Position numbers and translations under genes: made by a program. From Herbaspirillum sp. alder98 (lineage in GTDB: Bacteria > Pseudomonadota > Gammaproteobacteria > Burkholderiales > Burkholderiaceae_D), in contig NZ_JAIUCY010000010.1 of NCBI RefSeq assembly GCF_020179755.1, positions 62,001-126,000 of the forward strand: 64,000 bases of DNA. Reading direction: 5' to 3'. Positions 1-9,941 of the stretch are shown piece by piece (position 1 is the first letter of the stretch; the number at the start of each line of letters is the position of its first letter). The notes under the pieces were generated by a model, which ran no database searches, was not told the DNA's origin, and saw only the letters and a list, made by a program, of their open reading frames with translations.

Positions 1-20
1 TAAGCGTTTTCCCCTATCAC

Positions 21-113
21 CGTCGTCCTGACGAAAGTCAGGACCCAGCGTCTTTCAGCGGACTACGAGGCATCACTAAAGTCACTGGATCCCGGCCTGC
101 GCCGGGACGACGA
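21..113. repeat. Dispersed double-hairpin repeat, single copy
   Basis: A roughly 93-bp element. The left arm contains CCTGAC-GAAA-GTCAGG, a hairpin with a GAAA tetraloop. The right arm contains a second GC-rich hairpin (CCCGGC-CTGC-GCCGGG). The outer ends CGTCGTCC and GGACGACG are complementary, so the whole element can fold as a closed multi-arm structure. Three closely related tandem copies lie at 38850-39175. No transposase is adjacent, so it looks like an intergenic REP/MITE-like element. It also fills the otherwise empty space between the window edge and the LysR gene. Confidence 0.75.
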
Positions 114-154
114 GGTTGGTTGTACCTAAATTTTCCCCCACCACCCCACCTTCG

Positions 155-1090
155 TCACTGCGAAGAAAACCCCCCACCCAGCGCAGCACGAATGTAATCG
201 ATGAACTCGCGCACCGGGCGCGAGATGTACGGGCTGTATGGACGGATGACATACAGCCGGTCGCCGAAGGTGCCCACCGACGTCCAGTCCGACAGCACCG
301 TCACCAGCTTTCCGCTGCGCAAATCCTGCTGCGCCGAGAAGTCGGGCAGCAGGGTGATCCCCAATCCAGCCAGCGCGCACTCACGCAAGGCCTCGCTGTT
401 ATTGGTGGCCATCGGGCCGCGCAGCGGCACGCTCACCTGCTGGTCGCTACGCCCGCGATGCGCGAAGCTCCACATCGGGACTTGCCCGCGACGCAGGTAG
501 TGCAGGCATTCGTGCTCTGCCAGTTCCTGTGGCGTGGCGGGAGTACCGCGTCGCTTCAGGTAGGCCTTCGAGGCCACCAGCACGGCACGCGTTTCGCACA
601 AGGTCCAGGCGACATGGGTATCCGGCACCGAATTGCTGTGCCGGATCGCCAGGTCGAACCCCTCCTTGGCCAGCGAGACCAACTGGTCACTCAATTCGAG
701 TTCGATGCGTACATCGGGAAACTGCTGCAGGAAAGCCGCCAGGCGCGGCACGATCTGTTGCCGGCCCAATGCCACCGGCGCGCTCACCTTGACGATGCCG
801 CGCGGTTCGCGGATCGAATCGCACAGCTCCTGGAAGTTGCGGTCGATCCCTTCGTAATACGCCTTGTTGGCTTCGATGAAGCGCATGCCCTCGGCGGTGA
901 GGCGCACGCTGCGGGTGGTGCGTTGCACCAGCTCGATCTTGACCGCCCGCTCAAGCTCGGCAATGCGCTGGCTGACGGCGCTTTTAGTTACCCCCAGGCG
1001 CGTGGCGGCGGCGGTGTAGCTGCCCATCTCGCCCAGCACGATCAAGGTGAAGATATGACTCCAGAGGGGCTCGCCGTTTAATTTATCCAT
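155..1090 (-). CDS. LysR-family transcriptional regulator
   Basis: A 311-residue protein of normal LysR length. It has an N-terminal winged helix-turn-helix (about residues 10-70, with the GSYTAAATRLGVTKSAVSQ recognition region) and a LysR effector-binding domain (about 95-300). It is divergent from mmsA with 108 bp between the starts. That gap holds a LysR-type box, so it probably regulates mmsA and itself; this is inference from position. The effector is unknown. The ATG at 1090 gives the full helix-turn-helix and is the preferred start. Confidence 0.9.
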   Translation of the reverse strand: MDKLNGEPLWSHIFTLIVLGEMGSYTAAATRLGVTKSAVSQRIAELERAVKIELVQRTTRSVRLTAEGMRFIEANKAYYEGIDRNFQELCDSIREPRGIVKVSAPVALGRQQIVPRLAAFLQQFPDVRIELELSDQLVSLAKEGFDLAIRHSNSVPDTHVAWTLCETRAVLVASKAYLKRRGTPATPQELAEHECLHYLRRGQVPMWSFAHRGRSDQQVSVPLRGPMATNNSEALRECALAGLGITLLPDFSAQQDLRSGKLVTVLSDWTSVGTFGDRLYVIRPYSPYISRPVREFIDYIRAALGGGFSSQ

Positions 1091-1097
1091 AAACGCT

Positions 1098-1119
1098 ATT
1101 GTTCATAAAATTTAACAAT
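1098..1119. promoter_or_regulatory. LysR box between LysR gene and mmsA
   Basis: A perfect inverted repeat ATTGTT - 10 nt - AACAAT, which contains the T-N11-A core typical of LysR binding sites. It lies 8 bp from the LysR start and 80 bp upstream of mmsA, in an AT-rich divergent intergenic region. Confidence 0.55.
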
Positions 1120-1198
1120 GAATCAAATTTTAGAATATTGAGTTGATGGCGCAAAAGAGACATTATTCGTCATCACCCTCACATCGGAGACATGTCAA

Positions 1199-2719
1199 AT
1201 GAACAAGATCGCAGCATACGCATCGTCGCAAGCAGTCGAACACTATATCGATGGCCAGGTCGTGGCCGGCGCCAGTGGTCGTTCGCAAGACGTCTTCAAT
1301 CCCGCCACCGGCGTGGCTGCCCGCAAGGTGGCCCTGGCCGCGCCCGAGGAAGTCAATGCAGCGGTACGCTCGGCCGTCAAGGCAGCGGCGGCCTGGGGCG
1401 ACATGGCGCCGGTGCGGCGCGCGCGCATCGTCAACAAGTTCCTGCAGCTGATGAACGAGCGCAAGGATGAGCTGGCTGCGATCATCACCGCCGAACACGG
1501 CAAGGTGTTTTCGGACGCGCAGGGCGAAGTGGCGCGCGGCATCGACATCATCGAATTTGCCTGTGGCATCCCGCAACTGCTCAAGGGCGATTTCTCGGAC
1601 CAGGTCAGCACCGGCATGGATAACTGGACCCTGCGCCAGCCGCTGGGCGTAGTGGCCGGCATCACGCCGTTCAACTTCCCGTGCATGGTGCCGTGCTGGA
1701 TGTTCCCGGTGGCCATCGCCGCTGGCAACGCATTCATCCTCAAGCCCAGCGAGCGCGATCCGAGCGCCAGCATCTTCATGGCCAAGCTGTTCACCGAAGC
1801 CGGGCTGCCGCCAGGCGTGTTGAACGTGGTGCAGGGTGACAAGGTAGCCGTGGACACGTTGCTCGAGCATCCTGACGTGCAAGCCATCAGCTTCGTCGGC
1901 TCGACCCCGATCGCACGTTACATCGGTGAGCGCGCCACGCATTTCGGCAAGCGTTACCAGGCACTGGGCGGCGCCAAGAATCACCTGGTGGTGATGCCCG
2001 ACGCCGATCTCGAACAGGCCGTCGATGCACTGATCGGCGCGGCCTACGGATCGGCCGGCGAGCGCTGCATGGCGATCTCGGTGGCGGTCCTGGTGGGCGA
2101 TGTGGGCGAACGCCTGTTGCCGATGCTTACCCAGCGCGCACGTCAGCTCAAGATCGACAACGGCATGAATCCTGAAGCCGAGATGGGCCCGGTCATCACC
2201 CGTGAAGCGGTGCAGCGCATCGAGTCCTATATCGCCTCGGGCGTGGAGCAGGGCGCCAAGCTGATCCTCGATGGTCGCAACCACAAGGTGGCCGGTCATG
2301 AGGGCGGCTACTTCGTCGGCGGCACGCTGTTCGACCATGTCACGCCAGAGATGAAGATCTACCAGGAAGAAATCTTTGGCCCGGTGCTGTCATGCACCCG
2401 CGTGTCCAGCTTCGATGACGCGGTCAACCTGATCAACAAGCACCAGTTCGGCAACGGCGTATCGTGCTTCACCAGCGATGGCGGCGTGGCGCGTGAATTC
2501 GGTCGTCGCATCCAGGTCGGCATGGTCGGTATCAACGTGCCGATCCCGGTGCCGATGGCCTGGCATGGCTTCGGCGGCTGGAAGTCGAGCCTGTTCGGCG
2601 ATACCCATGCTTACGGCGAAGAAGGCGTGCGTTTCTACACCCGCCAGAAGTCGATCATGCAACGCTGGCCCAACAACATCAAGAAGGGCGCTGACTTCGC
2701 CATGCCGACGGCAAACTAA
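1199..2719 (+). CDS. mmsA: CoA-acylating methylmalonate-semialdehyde dehydrogenase
   Basis: A 506-residue NAD-dependent aldehyde dehydrogenase of the MmsA/IolA branch. It oxidises methylmalonate or malonate semialdehyde to propionyl-CoA or acetyl-CoA with CO2 loss. The catalytic Cys290 sits in [11 protein letters not shown]. The upstream motif reads LGGAKNH instead of the ELGGK that carries the general-base Glu in hydrolytic ALDHs, which is typical of the CoA-dependent subgroup. The GGAGA ribosome-binding site at 1186-1190 selects the ATG at 1199 over the out-of-frame ATG at 1192. No valine, beta-alanine or inositol genes are adjacent, so the physiological substrate is open. The gene is monocistronic and ends before a strong terminator. 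Confidence 0.93.
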   Translation: MNKIAAYASSQAVEHYIDGQVVAGASGRSQDVFNPATGVAARKVALAAPEEVNAAVRSAVKAAAAWGDMAPVRRARIVNKFLQLMNERKDELAAIITAEHGKVFSDAQGEVARGIDIIEFACGIPQLLKGDFSDQVSTGMDNWTLRQPLGVVAGITPFNFPCMVPCWMFPVAIAAGNAFILKPSERDPSASIFMAKLFTEAGLPPGVLNVVQGDKVAVDTLLEHPDVQAISFVGSTPIARYIGERATHFGKRYQALGGAKNHLVVMPDADLEQAVDALIGAAYGSAGERCMAISVAVLVGDVGERLLPMLTQRARQLKIDNGMNPEAEMGPVITREAVQRIESYIASGVEQGAKLILDGRNHKVAGHEGGYFVGGTLFDHVTPEMKIYQEEIFGPVLSCTRVSSFDDAVNLINKHQFGNGVSCFTSDGGVAREFGRRIQVGMVGINVPIPVPMAWHGFGGWKSSLFGDTHAYGEEGVRFYTRQKSIMQRWPNNIKKGADFAMPTAN

Positions 2720-2761
2720 GTCAAATCGGCCCGAGGGGCCGATGCGTTAACGTTATTGCGA

Positions 2762-2784
2762 ACGGGCCCTCAGGGGCCCGTTTT
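2762..2784 (+). terminator. Rho-independent terminator after mmsA
   Basis: A perfect 8-bp stem ACGGGCCC / GGGCCCGT with loop TCAG, followed by TTTT. It lies 43 bp after the mmsA stop and just before the 3' end of the convergent IclR gene. Confidence 0.88.
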
Positions 2785-2793
2785 GCATGTGCC

Positions 2794-3588
2794 TCAGGAC
2801 ATCGCCTGCAGCGTGGCCGCTTCGTCGAAGACCTCACTGCCCGGATTGACATAGACCCGGGGCGAAGCGCCCAGTCGGGCCGACAATTCCTGCGCCAGTT
2901 CGAGCAGCTTGCCCCGCAGTACGGCGCTGGCCGCGGGATCGAACCGCAACGACAAGCCGAAGATCGTCATCGCACCGACCAGCCGGTCGCCGGCGCCGAA
3001 GACCGGCGTCGACATCGACGACGAATGTGCATTGTTGATGCCGACCGAGATGGCGACATATCGCCCGCCCGAACGCGCGGCGTTTCCCGGCACCGAGAAG
3101 AAGCGCAATACCTGGGACGCAGACGTCTGGTCGAGCGCAAACAGCGAACCGGCCTTGACCGTGGCCTTGACCGACTCGGGTGACTCGGCGGCGTACAGGC
3201 AGAGCCGCTGGTCTTGCTGGGATATATAGAAGGCCGTGCTTTCGCCGGTTTCCTTCACCAGCTTTTCCAGCGTCGGCATGATGAAGTCGGCATAGTCGAA
3301 ACGCGCCTCGAAGGCTTTGCCTAACTGATATGCCTTGGGGCCAAGCTGGTACGAGCTGTCGGCGCGCTGGATCACGAAGCCTTGCTTGATGAACGACATC
3401 AGGTAACGATGGATCACGCTCTTGAACAGACCGGTGCGTTCTTCCAGCTCGGACAGCCCGAAGCGCTCGGGCGCGTCGATGAAGGCGGCCAGGATGGCCA
3501 GGCTGCGTTCGGCGCCCAGCACGGTACGATCAGGCGGGTTCTCCTGGTCCTTCAGCTTCGATTTCGGGGACTCATTCAGCATTTTCAT
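2794..3588 (-). CDS. IclR-family transcriptional regulator
   Basis: About 264 residues. An N-terminal winged helix-turn-helix (about 22-85: RSLAILAAFIDAPERFGLSELEERTG) is followed by the IclR effector-binding domain (about 95-250). It is divergent from the ABC-transporter operon, and two overlapping palindromes lie in the 259-bp gap, so it most likely controls that operon. An upstream TTG at 3591 is also in frame. ATG at 3588 or 3582 is more plausible, but no clear ribosome-binding site decides between them. Confidence 0.9.
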   Translation of the reverse strand: MKMLNESPKSKLKDQENPPDRTVLGAERSLAILAAFIDAPERFGLSELEERTGLFKSVIHRYLMSFIKQGFVIQRADSSYQLGPKAYQLGKAFEARFDYADFIMPTLEKLVKETGESTAFYISQQDQRLCLYAAESPESVKATVKAGSLFALDQTSASQVLRFFSVPGNAARSGGRYVAISVGINNAHSSSMSTPVFGAGDRLVGAMTIFGLSLRFDPAASAVLRGKLLELAQELSARLGASPRVYVNPGSEVFDEAATLQAMS

Positions 3589-3775
3589 CAATTGATTTCG
3601 TTTTTCGCATTTGTGGTGAGCGTATCACTTTTTATCCCTCTTGCAGCGCACCAGAAACAGGCTTTTGAAGCCCGTTTCTGCACCCCAAAGGTGAGCCTGG
3701 GGGCGCTTGGCAACGATTCTTGCACTGCATCGATGCATCCCTTAAGTGATTGAAAAATAACGATAAAAACTGCTT

Positions 3776-3804
3776 GTTATGAAATCATAACGCCATTATG
3801 ATTT
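3776..3804. promoter_or_regulatory. Overlapping palindromes, probable IclR operator
   Basis: Two overlapping perfect inverted repeats. GTTATGA-AA-TCATAAC lies at 3776-3791, and AAATCATAA-CGCCA-TTATGATTT at 3782-3804. Both contain TTATGA/TCATAA half-sites, so the site is effectively three half-sites. It ends 44 bp upstream of the solute-binding protein start. Divergent position next to the IclR gene suggests it is the operator. Confidence 0.6.
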
Positions 3805-3847
3805 ATTTCAGAGATTGTTGAAACTCACCACCGGGAAAGGATGGAAC

Positions 3848-4681
3848 ATGAAACTGGCACTCATCAAGAAGACGCATCTGGGCATGGCAGCAGCCCTGTT
3901 TTCGTTGGCTTTTTCCACCGCCGCACACGCTGATCGACTGGCCGATATCAAGGCCCGCGGCACCCTCATCTGTGCCACCTTGACCAGTAGCGAGCCGGTC
4001 GGCTTTGTCGACCCGCAAACGCGTCAGGTGGTCGGCTTCGACGTCGACATGTGTGCCGGCGTGGCGCGTGAGCTGGGCGTGAAACTGGAACAGAAGGGTG
4101 TGTCCGTCGAGGCGCGGATTCCTGAGCTGACGCTGGGACGGGTCGACCTGGTGGTGGCCGCACTGGGCTACACCAAGGAACGCGCGCAACAGATCGATTT
4201 CAGCTCGATTCATTACCAGACGCCGATCAAGCTGGTGGCCCATGCCGATGGTCCTTTCAACAAGATCGAAGATATCGCCGAAAAGCGCATCAGCGCCAAC
4301 AAGGGCTCGACCCCAGAACTGTATGCCCGTCGCCAGTTTCCGAAGGCCACCATCCTGACCTTCCAGGATAGCCCGGCTGCCTTCCTGGCGCTGGCGCAGA
4401 ACAAGGTGCAGGCACTGGCGATCTCGCAACCATCGGGTGTGCGCTTCGTCAACGAAGGCAGCGGCAAGTACAAGTTCCTGGAAGGCGCGCTCTACTTCGA
4501 GCCGACCGGCATGGGCATCAAGAAGGGCGAGCCGGCACTGCTGGCTGCCGTCAACGAAGCGCTCGAGAAGATGGAAAAAGCCGGCGAGATCGACAAGAAC
4601 TGGAACAAGTGGTTTGGCCCCGGCACCAAGTACAACATCGTGCGCGAGAAGAAGCTGACCCCGGTCAGCGCCTTCGAGTAA
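3848..4681 (+). CDS. Polar amino-acid ABC transporter, periplasmic binding protein
   Basis: A 277-residue family 3 solute-binding protein. The signal peptide is about 28 residues (MKLALIKKTHLG... ending AHA|D). The mature protein opens with DRLADIKARGTLICATLTSSEPVGFVD, followed by the GFDVDMCAGVARELG motif typical of glutamate/glutamine/cystine-type binding proteins. The start at 3848 is chosen because AAAGGA at 3836-3841 is well placed and the signal peptide begins there; an in-frame ATG at 3815 only adds a non-signal extension. It is the first gene of the transporter-aminotransferase-RraA-amidohydrolase cluster. Ligand specificity cannot be read from the sequence. Confidence 0.9.
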   Translation: MKLALIKKTHLGMAAALFSLAFSTAAHADRLADIKARGTLICATLTSSEPVGFVDPQTRQVVGFDVDMCAGVARELGVKLEQKGVSVEARIPELTLGRVDLVVAALGYTKERAQQIDFSSIHYQTPIKLVAHADGPFNKIEDIAEKRISANKGSTPELYARRQFPKATILTFQDSPAAFLALAQNKVQALAISQPSGVRFVNEGSGKYKFLEGALYFEPTGMGIKKGEPALLAAVNEALEKMEKAGEIDKNWNKWFGPGTKYNIVREKKLTPVSAFE

Positions 4682-4819
4682 GCCTGACGCTCGCATGCAA
4701 TAACTCAATGGGACGCCGTCGCTTCGGCGTCCCCAGGGGCCTCTGCCGCCCTGGCACTAGCGGGAATTGTTTCGCGTTCGATGGGCGCGGCAGGCAGAAC
4801 CCGCAGGAAGGAAATCAAC

Positions 4820-5515
4820 ATGCATCTCGATTTCAGTGCGGTCTTGCAAGGCCAATACCTGGACTGGCTGATCAAGGGCGCCTTGACCACCTTGTGGCTG
4901 TTCGCCACCGCCTGGGTGTGCGCATTCGTGCTGGCCGTCATCCTGGTCGCGCTGCGCATGCTGCACCTGCGCCCCCTCGAATGGCTGATCTCGGCCTTCG
5001 TCAATTACCACCGCAACGTTCCCGGCCTGGTACAGATCTTCGTCTGGTACTTCGGCATTCCCGAACTGCTGCCGGCGGTGATCACCGATTTCATCAATAA
5101 CCATAACGGCGAATTCATCTTCGCCCTGATTGCGATCTCGCTCAATTCGGCGGCCTATATGTCGGAAGACCTGCGTAGCGGCATGCGCTCGGTCGCCGGC
5201 ACCCAGCTGGAAGCGGCGCGCGCGCTCGGGTTGAACTATGTGCAGTCGATGCGCGACGTGCTGCTGCCGCAGGCGATCCGCATCTCGGTGCCGCCGCTGG
5301 TGAACCAGTCGCTGAGCCTGTTCAAGTCCACCAGCCTGGCCATGGCCATCGGCGTAGCCGAGATGACTTATTCCAGCCGCCAGATCGAAAACGAAACCTA
5401 TCGCACCTTCGAGACCTTTGCGCTGGCATCGGCCTTCTACCTGCTGATGTCGTGGACCATCATGGCCGTCGGCGCCTATTACAACAACCGCAATCTGAAG
5501 TCGGGGGAGCGTTGA
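4820..5515 (+). CDS. Polar amino-acid ABC transporter permease 1
   Basis: A 231-residue inner-membrane permease of the HisM/GltJ family. The EAA loop (LEAARALGLNYVQSMRDVLLPQAIRISVPPLVNQ) is clear, with about five membrane segments around it. The start at 4820 is set by AGGAAGGAA at 4805-4813; the in-frame ATG at 4781 has no such signal. It lies 138 bp after the binding-protein gene and one base before the second permease. It should pair with that permease and the ATPase to form the membrane channel. Confidence 0.9.
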   Translation: MHLDFSAVLQGQYLDWLIKGALTTLWLFATAWVCAFVLAVILVALRMLHLRPLEWLISAFVNYHRNVPGLVQIFVWYFGIPELLPAVITDFINNHNGEFIFALIAISLNSAAYMSEDLRSGMRSVAGTQLEAARALGLNYVQSMRDVLLPQAIRISVPPLVNQSLSLFKSTSLAMAIGVAEMTYSSRQIENETYRTFETFALASAFYLLMSWTIMAVGAYYNNRNLKSGER

Positions 5516-5516
5516 A

Positions 5517-6224
5517 ATGATCAGTGATTTCACTTCCATCCTGTCGACCTACGGCTTGCAGTTGCTGATCGGCGAGTTCCCGCACGGCTCGCTGGGCGGC
5601 CTGGCGCTGACCCTGATCCTGGCGGTCACCGGCCTGGTGTGCGCGTTTCCGCTGGCGGTGCTGTGCGGCATCGCGCGCACCAGCAGCATCAGGTGGATCG
5701 CCGCGCCTGCCGCGATGCTGGTCCACACCGTGCGCGGACTGCCGGTATTGATGCTGATCTTCTGGGCTTACTTCATCGTCCCGCTGCTGACCGGCAAGTC
5801 GATCTCCGGCACCACCACCCTGATCTGCGCGCTGATCGCGTATGAGACCGCGTTCCTGGGCGAGGTGATCAAGGCCGGCATCCAGGCCATTCCCAAGGGC
5901 CAGGTCGAGGCCTCGCGTTCGCTGGGCATGAGCTACTTCAAGACCATGCGCGAGATCGTGTTGCCGCAGGCGATGTTCAACATGATCCCCAGCATCCTGA
6001 ACCAGCTCATCTCGCTGATCAAGAACACGTCGCTGGCCTACATCATCAGCGTCAACGAGCTGACCTACGCCGCCTACCAGGTCAATGCCCAGCTGCTGAC
6101 CAAGCCGTTCCAGGTTTATTTCCTGCTGGCGCTGATCTACTTCGCCATCTGTTATGCGCTCAGTTCGCTGGTCGGCGTGGCCGAGCGCCGCATCAAAAAC
6201 AAACGTCAATTCAGGAGTGCGTGA
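5517..6224 (+). CDS. Polar amino-acid ABC transporter permease 2
   Basis: A 235-residue GltK/HisQ-family permease. Its EAA loop ([34 protein letters not shown]) is intact. It starts one nucleotide after the stop of permease 1, and its stop overlaps the ATPase start (TGATG). Translational coupling across permease 1, permease 2 and the ATPase is likely. Confidence 0.9.
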   Translation: MISDFTSILSTYGLQLLIGEFPHGSLGGLALTLILAVTGLVCAFPLAVLCGIARTSSIRWIAAPAAMLVHTVRGLPVLMLIFWAYFIVPLLTGKSISGTTTLICALIAYETAFLGEVIKAGIQAIPKGQVEASRSLGMSYFKTMREIVLPQAMFNMIPSILNQLISLIKNTSLAYIISVNELTYAAYQVNAQLLTKPFQVYFLLALIYFAICYALSSLVGVAERRIKNKRQFRSA

Positions 6225-6952
6225 TGATCCGATTCAATAACGTCAACAAGTGGTACGGCGACTATCACGCCCTGCGCAATGTCAGTGAAGAGGTCAAACG
6301 TGGCGAAGTCGTCATCGTCTGCGGCCCCTCCGGCTCGGGCAAGTCGACCCTGATCCGCACCATCAACCGGCTCGAGCCGATCAACGACGGCAATATCTAT
6401 GTCGATGGCCAGGATGTCCATGGCAACGGCGTCGACATCAACAAGCTGCGCAGTCGCATCGGCTTCGTGTTCCAGTCCTTCAACCTGTTTCCGCACATGA
6501 GCGTGTTGCGCAACGTGATGCTGGCCACCATGCGGGTGCTGAAACTGTCCGAAAAGGAAGCCCGCGACACCGCCATGGCCCTGCTCGACAAGGTCGGCCT
6601 GGCCAACAAGGCCGATGCCTTCCCGGGCCAGTTGTCGGGCGGCCAGCAGCAACGCGTAGCGATTGCCCGTGCGCTGGCGATGAAGCCGCCGGTGATGCTG
6701 TTCGACGAACCGACTTCCGCGCTCGACCCCGAGATGGTGGGCGAAGTGCTGCACGTCATGAAGCAGCTTGCCGCCGAAGGCATGACCATGGTCTGCGTCA
6801 CCCACGAAATGGGTTTTGCCCGTGAAGTGGCCGACCGCCTGATCTTCATGGCCGATGGCGAAGTGCTCGAACGCGCCACGCCACAGGATTTCTTCGAGCG
6901 GCCGCAGCATCCGCGTGCGCAGAAATTCGTCGCCGATATCCGCCACGCCTGA
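6224..6952 (+). CDS. Polar amino-acid ABC transporter ATP-binding protein
   Basis: A 242-residue GlnQ/GltL-type ATPase. It has Walker [11 protein letters not shown]-loop [15 protein letters not shown], signature [15 protein letters not shown], Walker [14 protein letters not shown] and the H-loop CVTHEMGFA. The ATG at 6224 overlaps the previous stop by one base, with AGGAG at 6213-6217 at the right distance. A GTG at 6221 is possible but too close to that site. It energises import by the two upstream permeases. Confidence 0.93.
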   Translation: MIRFNNVNKWYGDYHALRNVSEEVKRGEVVIVCGPSGSGKSTLIRTINRLEPINDGNIYVDGQDVHGNGVDINKLRSRIGFVFQSFNLFPHMSVLRNVMLATMRVLKLSEKEARDTAMALLDKVGLANKADAFPGQLSGGQQQRVAIARALAMKPPVMLFDEPTSALDPEMVGEVLHVMKQLAAEGMTMVCVTHEMGFAREVADRLIFMADGEVLERATPQDFFERPQHPRAQKFVADIRHA

Positions 6953-8194
<1,242 letters not shown>

Positions 8195-8221
8195 CTTTTT
8201 CGCTAGCCAGAGGAGAGCATC

Positions 8222-8905
8222 GTGTCCGTGGGATTTCGTATTTTCGAACGTCAGCGCAAGGTCGCCGACGATGTCGTACAAAAGTTTGCCGCCATCCCGG
8301 TGGCCAACATCAGCGATTCGATGTCGCGCATGTCGGCCGGCGGTGCACGCCTGCGCGCGCTGCATCGCGGCGCCCGACTGGCCGGCGCCGCCATCACCGT
8401 CAAGTCGCGTCCGGGTGACAACCTGATGGTGCACAAGGCGCTCGACATGGCCGAGCCGGGCGACATCGTGGTGGTCGACGCCGGTGGCGACCTGTCCAAT
8501 GCGATCATCGGCGAACTGATGGTGGCGCTGGCGATCCAGCGCAAGCTGGGCGGCATTGTCATCAACGGCGCCATCCGCGATCTGGATGCGATCCAGAGTG
8601 GCGACTTTCCGGTGTTTGCCGCCGGCGTGACCCATCGCGGCCCCTACAAGGACGGCCCCGGCGAGATCAACGTGCCGATCGCCATCGATGGCATGGTGGT
8701 GCGTCCCGGCGACCTGATGGTCGGCGACAGCGACGGCCTGCTGTGCGTGGCATTCGAAGACATCGATGCGGTGTATGCCGCCGCCAAGGCCAAGAACGAC
8801 GCCGAGGCAGCGCAGATGGCTGCCATTGCAGCCGGCACCAGCGACCGCAGCTGGGTCGAGAAGTCGTTGCAAAAGCTTAACTGCGAGTATGTCGGCGGGC
8901 GCTGA
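8222..8905 (+). CDS. RraA-family aldolase/decarboxylase-like protein (copy 1)
   Basis: A 227-residue protein of the RraA/HMG-CHA aldolase family, whose characterised members cleave 4-hydroxy-4-methyl-2-oxoglutarate or 4-carboxy-4-hydroxy-2-oxoadipate and decarboxylate oxaloacetate. It keeps the Arg-Asp pair in NGAIRDLDAI, the ITVKSRPGDNLMVHKAL segment and the HRGPYKDGPGEINVPIAIDG block. It starts with GTG, preceded by AGAGGAGAG. In a catabolic operon an aldolase/decarboxylase is far more likely than RNase E inhibition. A paralogue lies at 57103-57768. Confidence 0.85.
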   Translation: MSVGFRIFERQRKVADDVVQKFAAIPVANISDSMSRMSAGGARLRALHRGARLAGAAITVKSRPGDNLMVHKALDMAEPGDIVVVDAGGDLSNAIIGELMVALAIQRKLGGIVINGAIRDLDAIQSGDFPVFAAGVTHRGPYKDGPGEINVPIAIDGMVVRPGDLMVGDSDGLLCVAFEDIDAVYAAAKAKNDAEAAQMAAIAAGTSDRSWVEKSLQKLNCEYVGGR

Positions 8906-9923
8906 TCAGGCTTCGCCGCACCTGCATGTGCGCCAGGCATGGCTGGCACTGCGGCAAGAGGAAGCACTTGAGCCGGAATTGCCGATCATCGATGCCCATC
9001 ATCACTTATGGGATCGACCGACCGGGCGCTACCTGCTCGATGAACTGTCGGCCGATCTGGGCGCTGGCCACAATGTTGTCGGTACCGTCTTCGTGCAATG
9101 TCGCACCATGTATCGCCAGGATGGTCCGCTGGCGTTGCAGCCGGTCGGCGAGGTCGAATTCATCGATGGCATCGCGGCAGAATCGGCCTCGGGTCGCCAT
9201 GGCCCGGCCCGGGCCTGCGCGGCCATCGTCGGCTTTGCCGACCTGATGCTGGGCGAGGCGGTGGCGCCGGTGCTGGACGCGCTGGCTGCCGCCGGCAATG
9301 GACGCCTGCGCGGCATCCGCAACACCACCGCCTGGCATGGCGACGCCGCGATCCGCAGCAATCCCGTGCCGCCCCCGCCGGGGCTGTTGCTGGAGCCGAA
9401 GTTCCAGGCCGGCGCCCGCAGATTGCCGGCGCATGGCTTGACGCTGGACGTCTGGGCCTATCACACCCAGCTCGACGAAGTCCTGGCACTGGCCCGCGCC
9501 TGTCCCGATACCACCATCGTGCTCGATCATGTGGGCGGCCCGCTCGGCGCCGGACCCTACCGGGGACGACAGCAGGAGGTCTATCGCCACTGGCGCGCCG
9601 CGATGCAGAACATCGCGGCGCAACCCAATGTGTGCCTGAAGCTGGGCGGCCTTGGCATGCCCATCGGCGGCTGGGATTTTCATCTGCTTGAGATGCCTCC
9701 CGCTTCCGAGGTGCTGGCAACGGCGTGGCAACCCTGGATCGAGACCGCCATCGAATTGTTTAGTCCACAGCGCTGCATGTTCGAAAGCAATTTCCCGGTC
9801 GACAAGGGCATGTTCGGTTATGTCAGCGTCTGGAACGCATTCAAGCGACTGACTGCGATAATGTCGCCTGTGGAGCGCAGTTGCCTGTTCAGCGGCACCG
9901 CGCAAAAGATTTATCGCATATAA
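8889..9923 (+). CDS. Amidohydrolase-2 family lactonase-like hydrolase
   Basis: About 344 residues, of the COG3618-type metal-dependent TIM-barrel hydrolases. This group includes 2-pyrone-4,6-dicarboxylate, fuconolactone and sulfomuconolactone hydrolases. Visible motifs are PIIDAHHHLWD near the N terminus (metal ligands), VLDHVGGP mid-chain and FESNFPVDK near the C terminus. The ATG at 8889 overlaps the upstream gene by 17 bp, consistent with coupling. An open frame extends further upstream inside the RraA gene but lacks family similarity. The expected chemistry is hydrolysis of a lactone of a 4-hydroxy acid; the substrate is unknown. Confidence 0.82.
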   Translation: MSAGADQASPHLHVRQAWLALRQEEALEPELPIIDAHHHLWDRPTGRYLLDELSADLGAGHNVVGTVFVQCRTMYRQDGPLALQPVGEVEFIDGIAAESASGRHGPARACAAIVGFADLMLGEAVAPVLDALAAAGNGRLRGIRNTTAWHGDAAIRSNPVPPPPGLLLEPKFQAGARRLPAHGLTLDVWAYHTQLDEVLALARACPDTTIVLDHVGGPLGAGPYRGRQQEVYRHWRAAMQNIAAQPNVCLKLGGLGMPIGGWDFHLLEMPPASEVLATAWQPWIETAIELFSPQRCMFESNFPVDKGMFGYVSVWNAFKRLTAIMSPVERSCLFSGTAQKIYRI

Positions 9924-9941
9924 CAACGGAAACAGCAGAGG

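Noticed and set aside
116..1081. Long plus-strand frame of 321 codons over the LysR gene
   Set aside because: Low-complexity Arg/Gln/His-rich shadow of the GC-rich minus-strand LysR gene, with no domain.
8222..8905. Calling this gene a regulator of RNase E
   Set aside because: RraA names spread by homology; the catabolic operon and the retained Arg-Asp pair favour an aldolase/decarboxylase.
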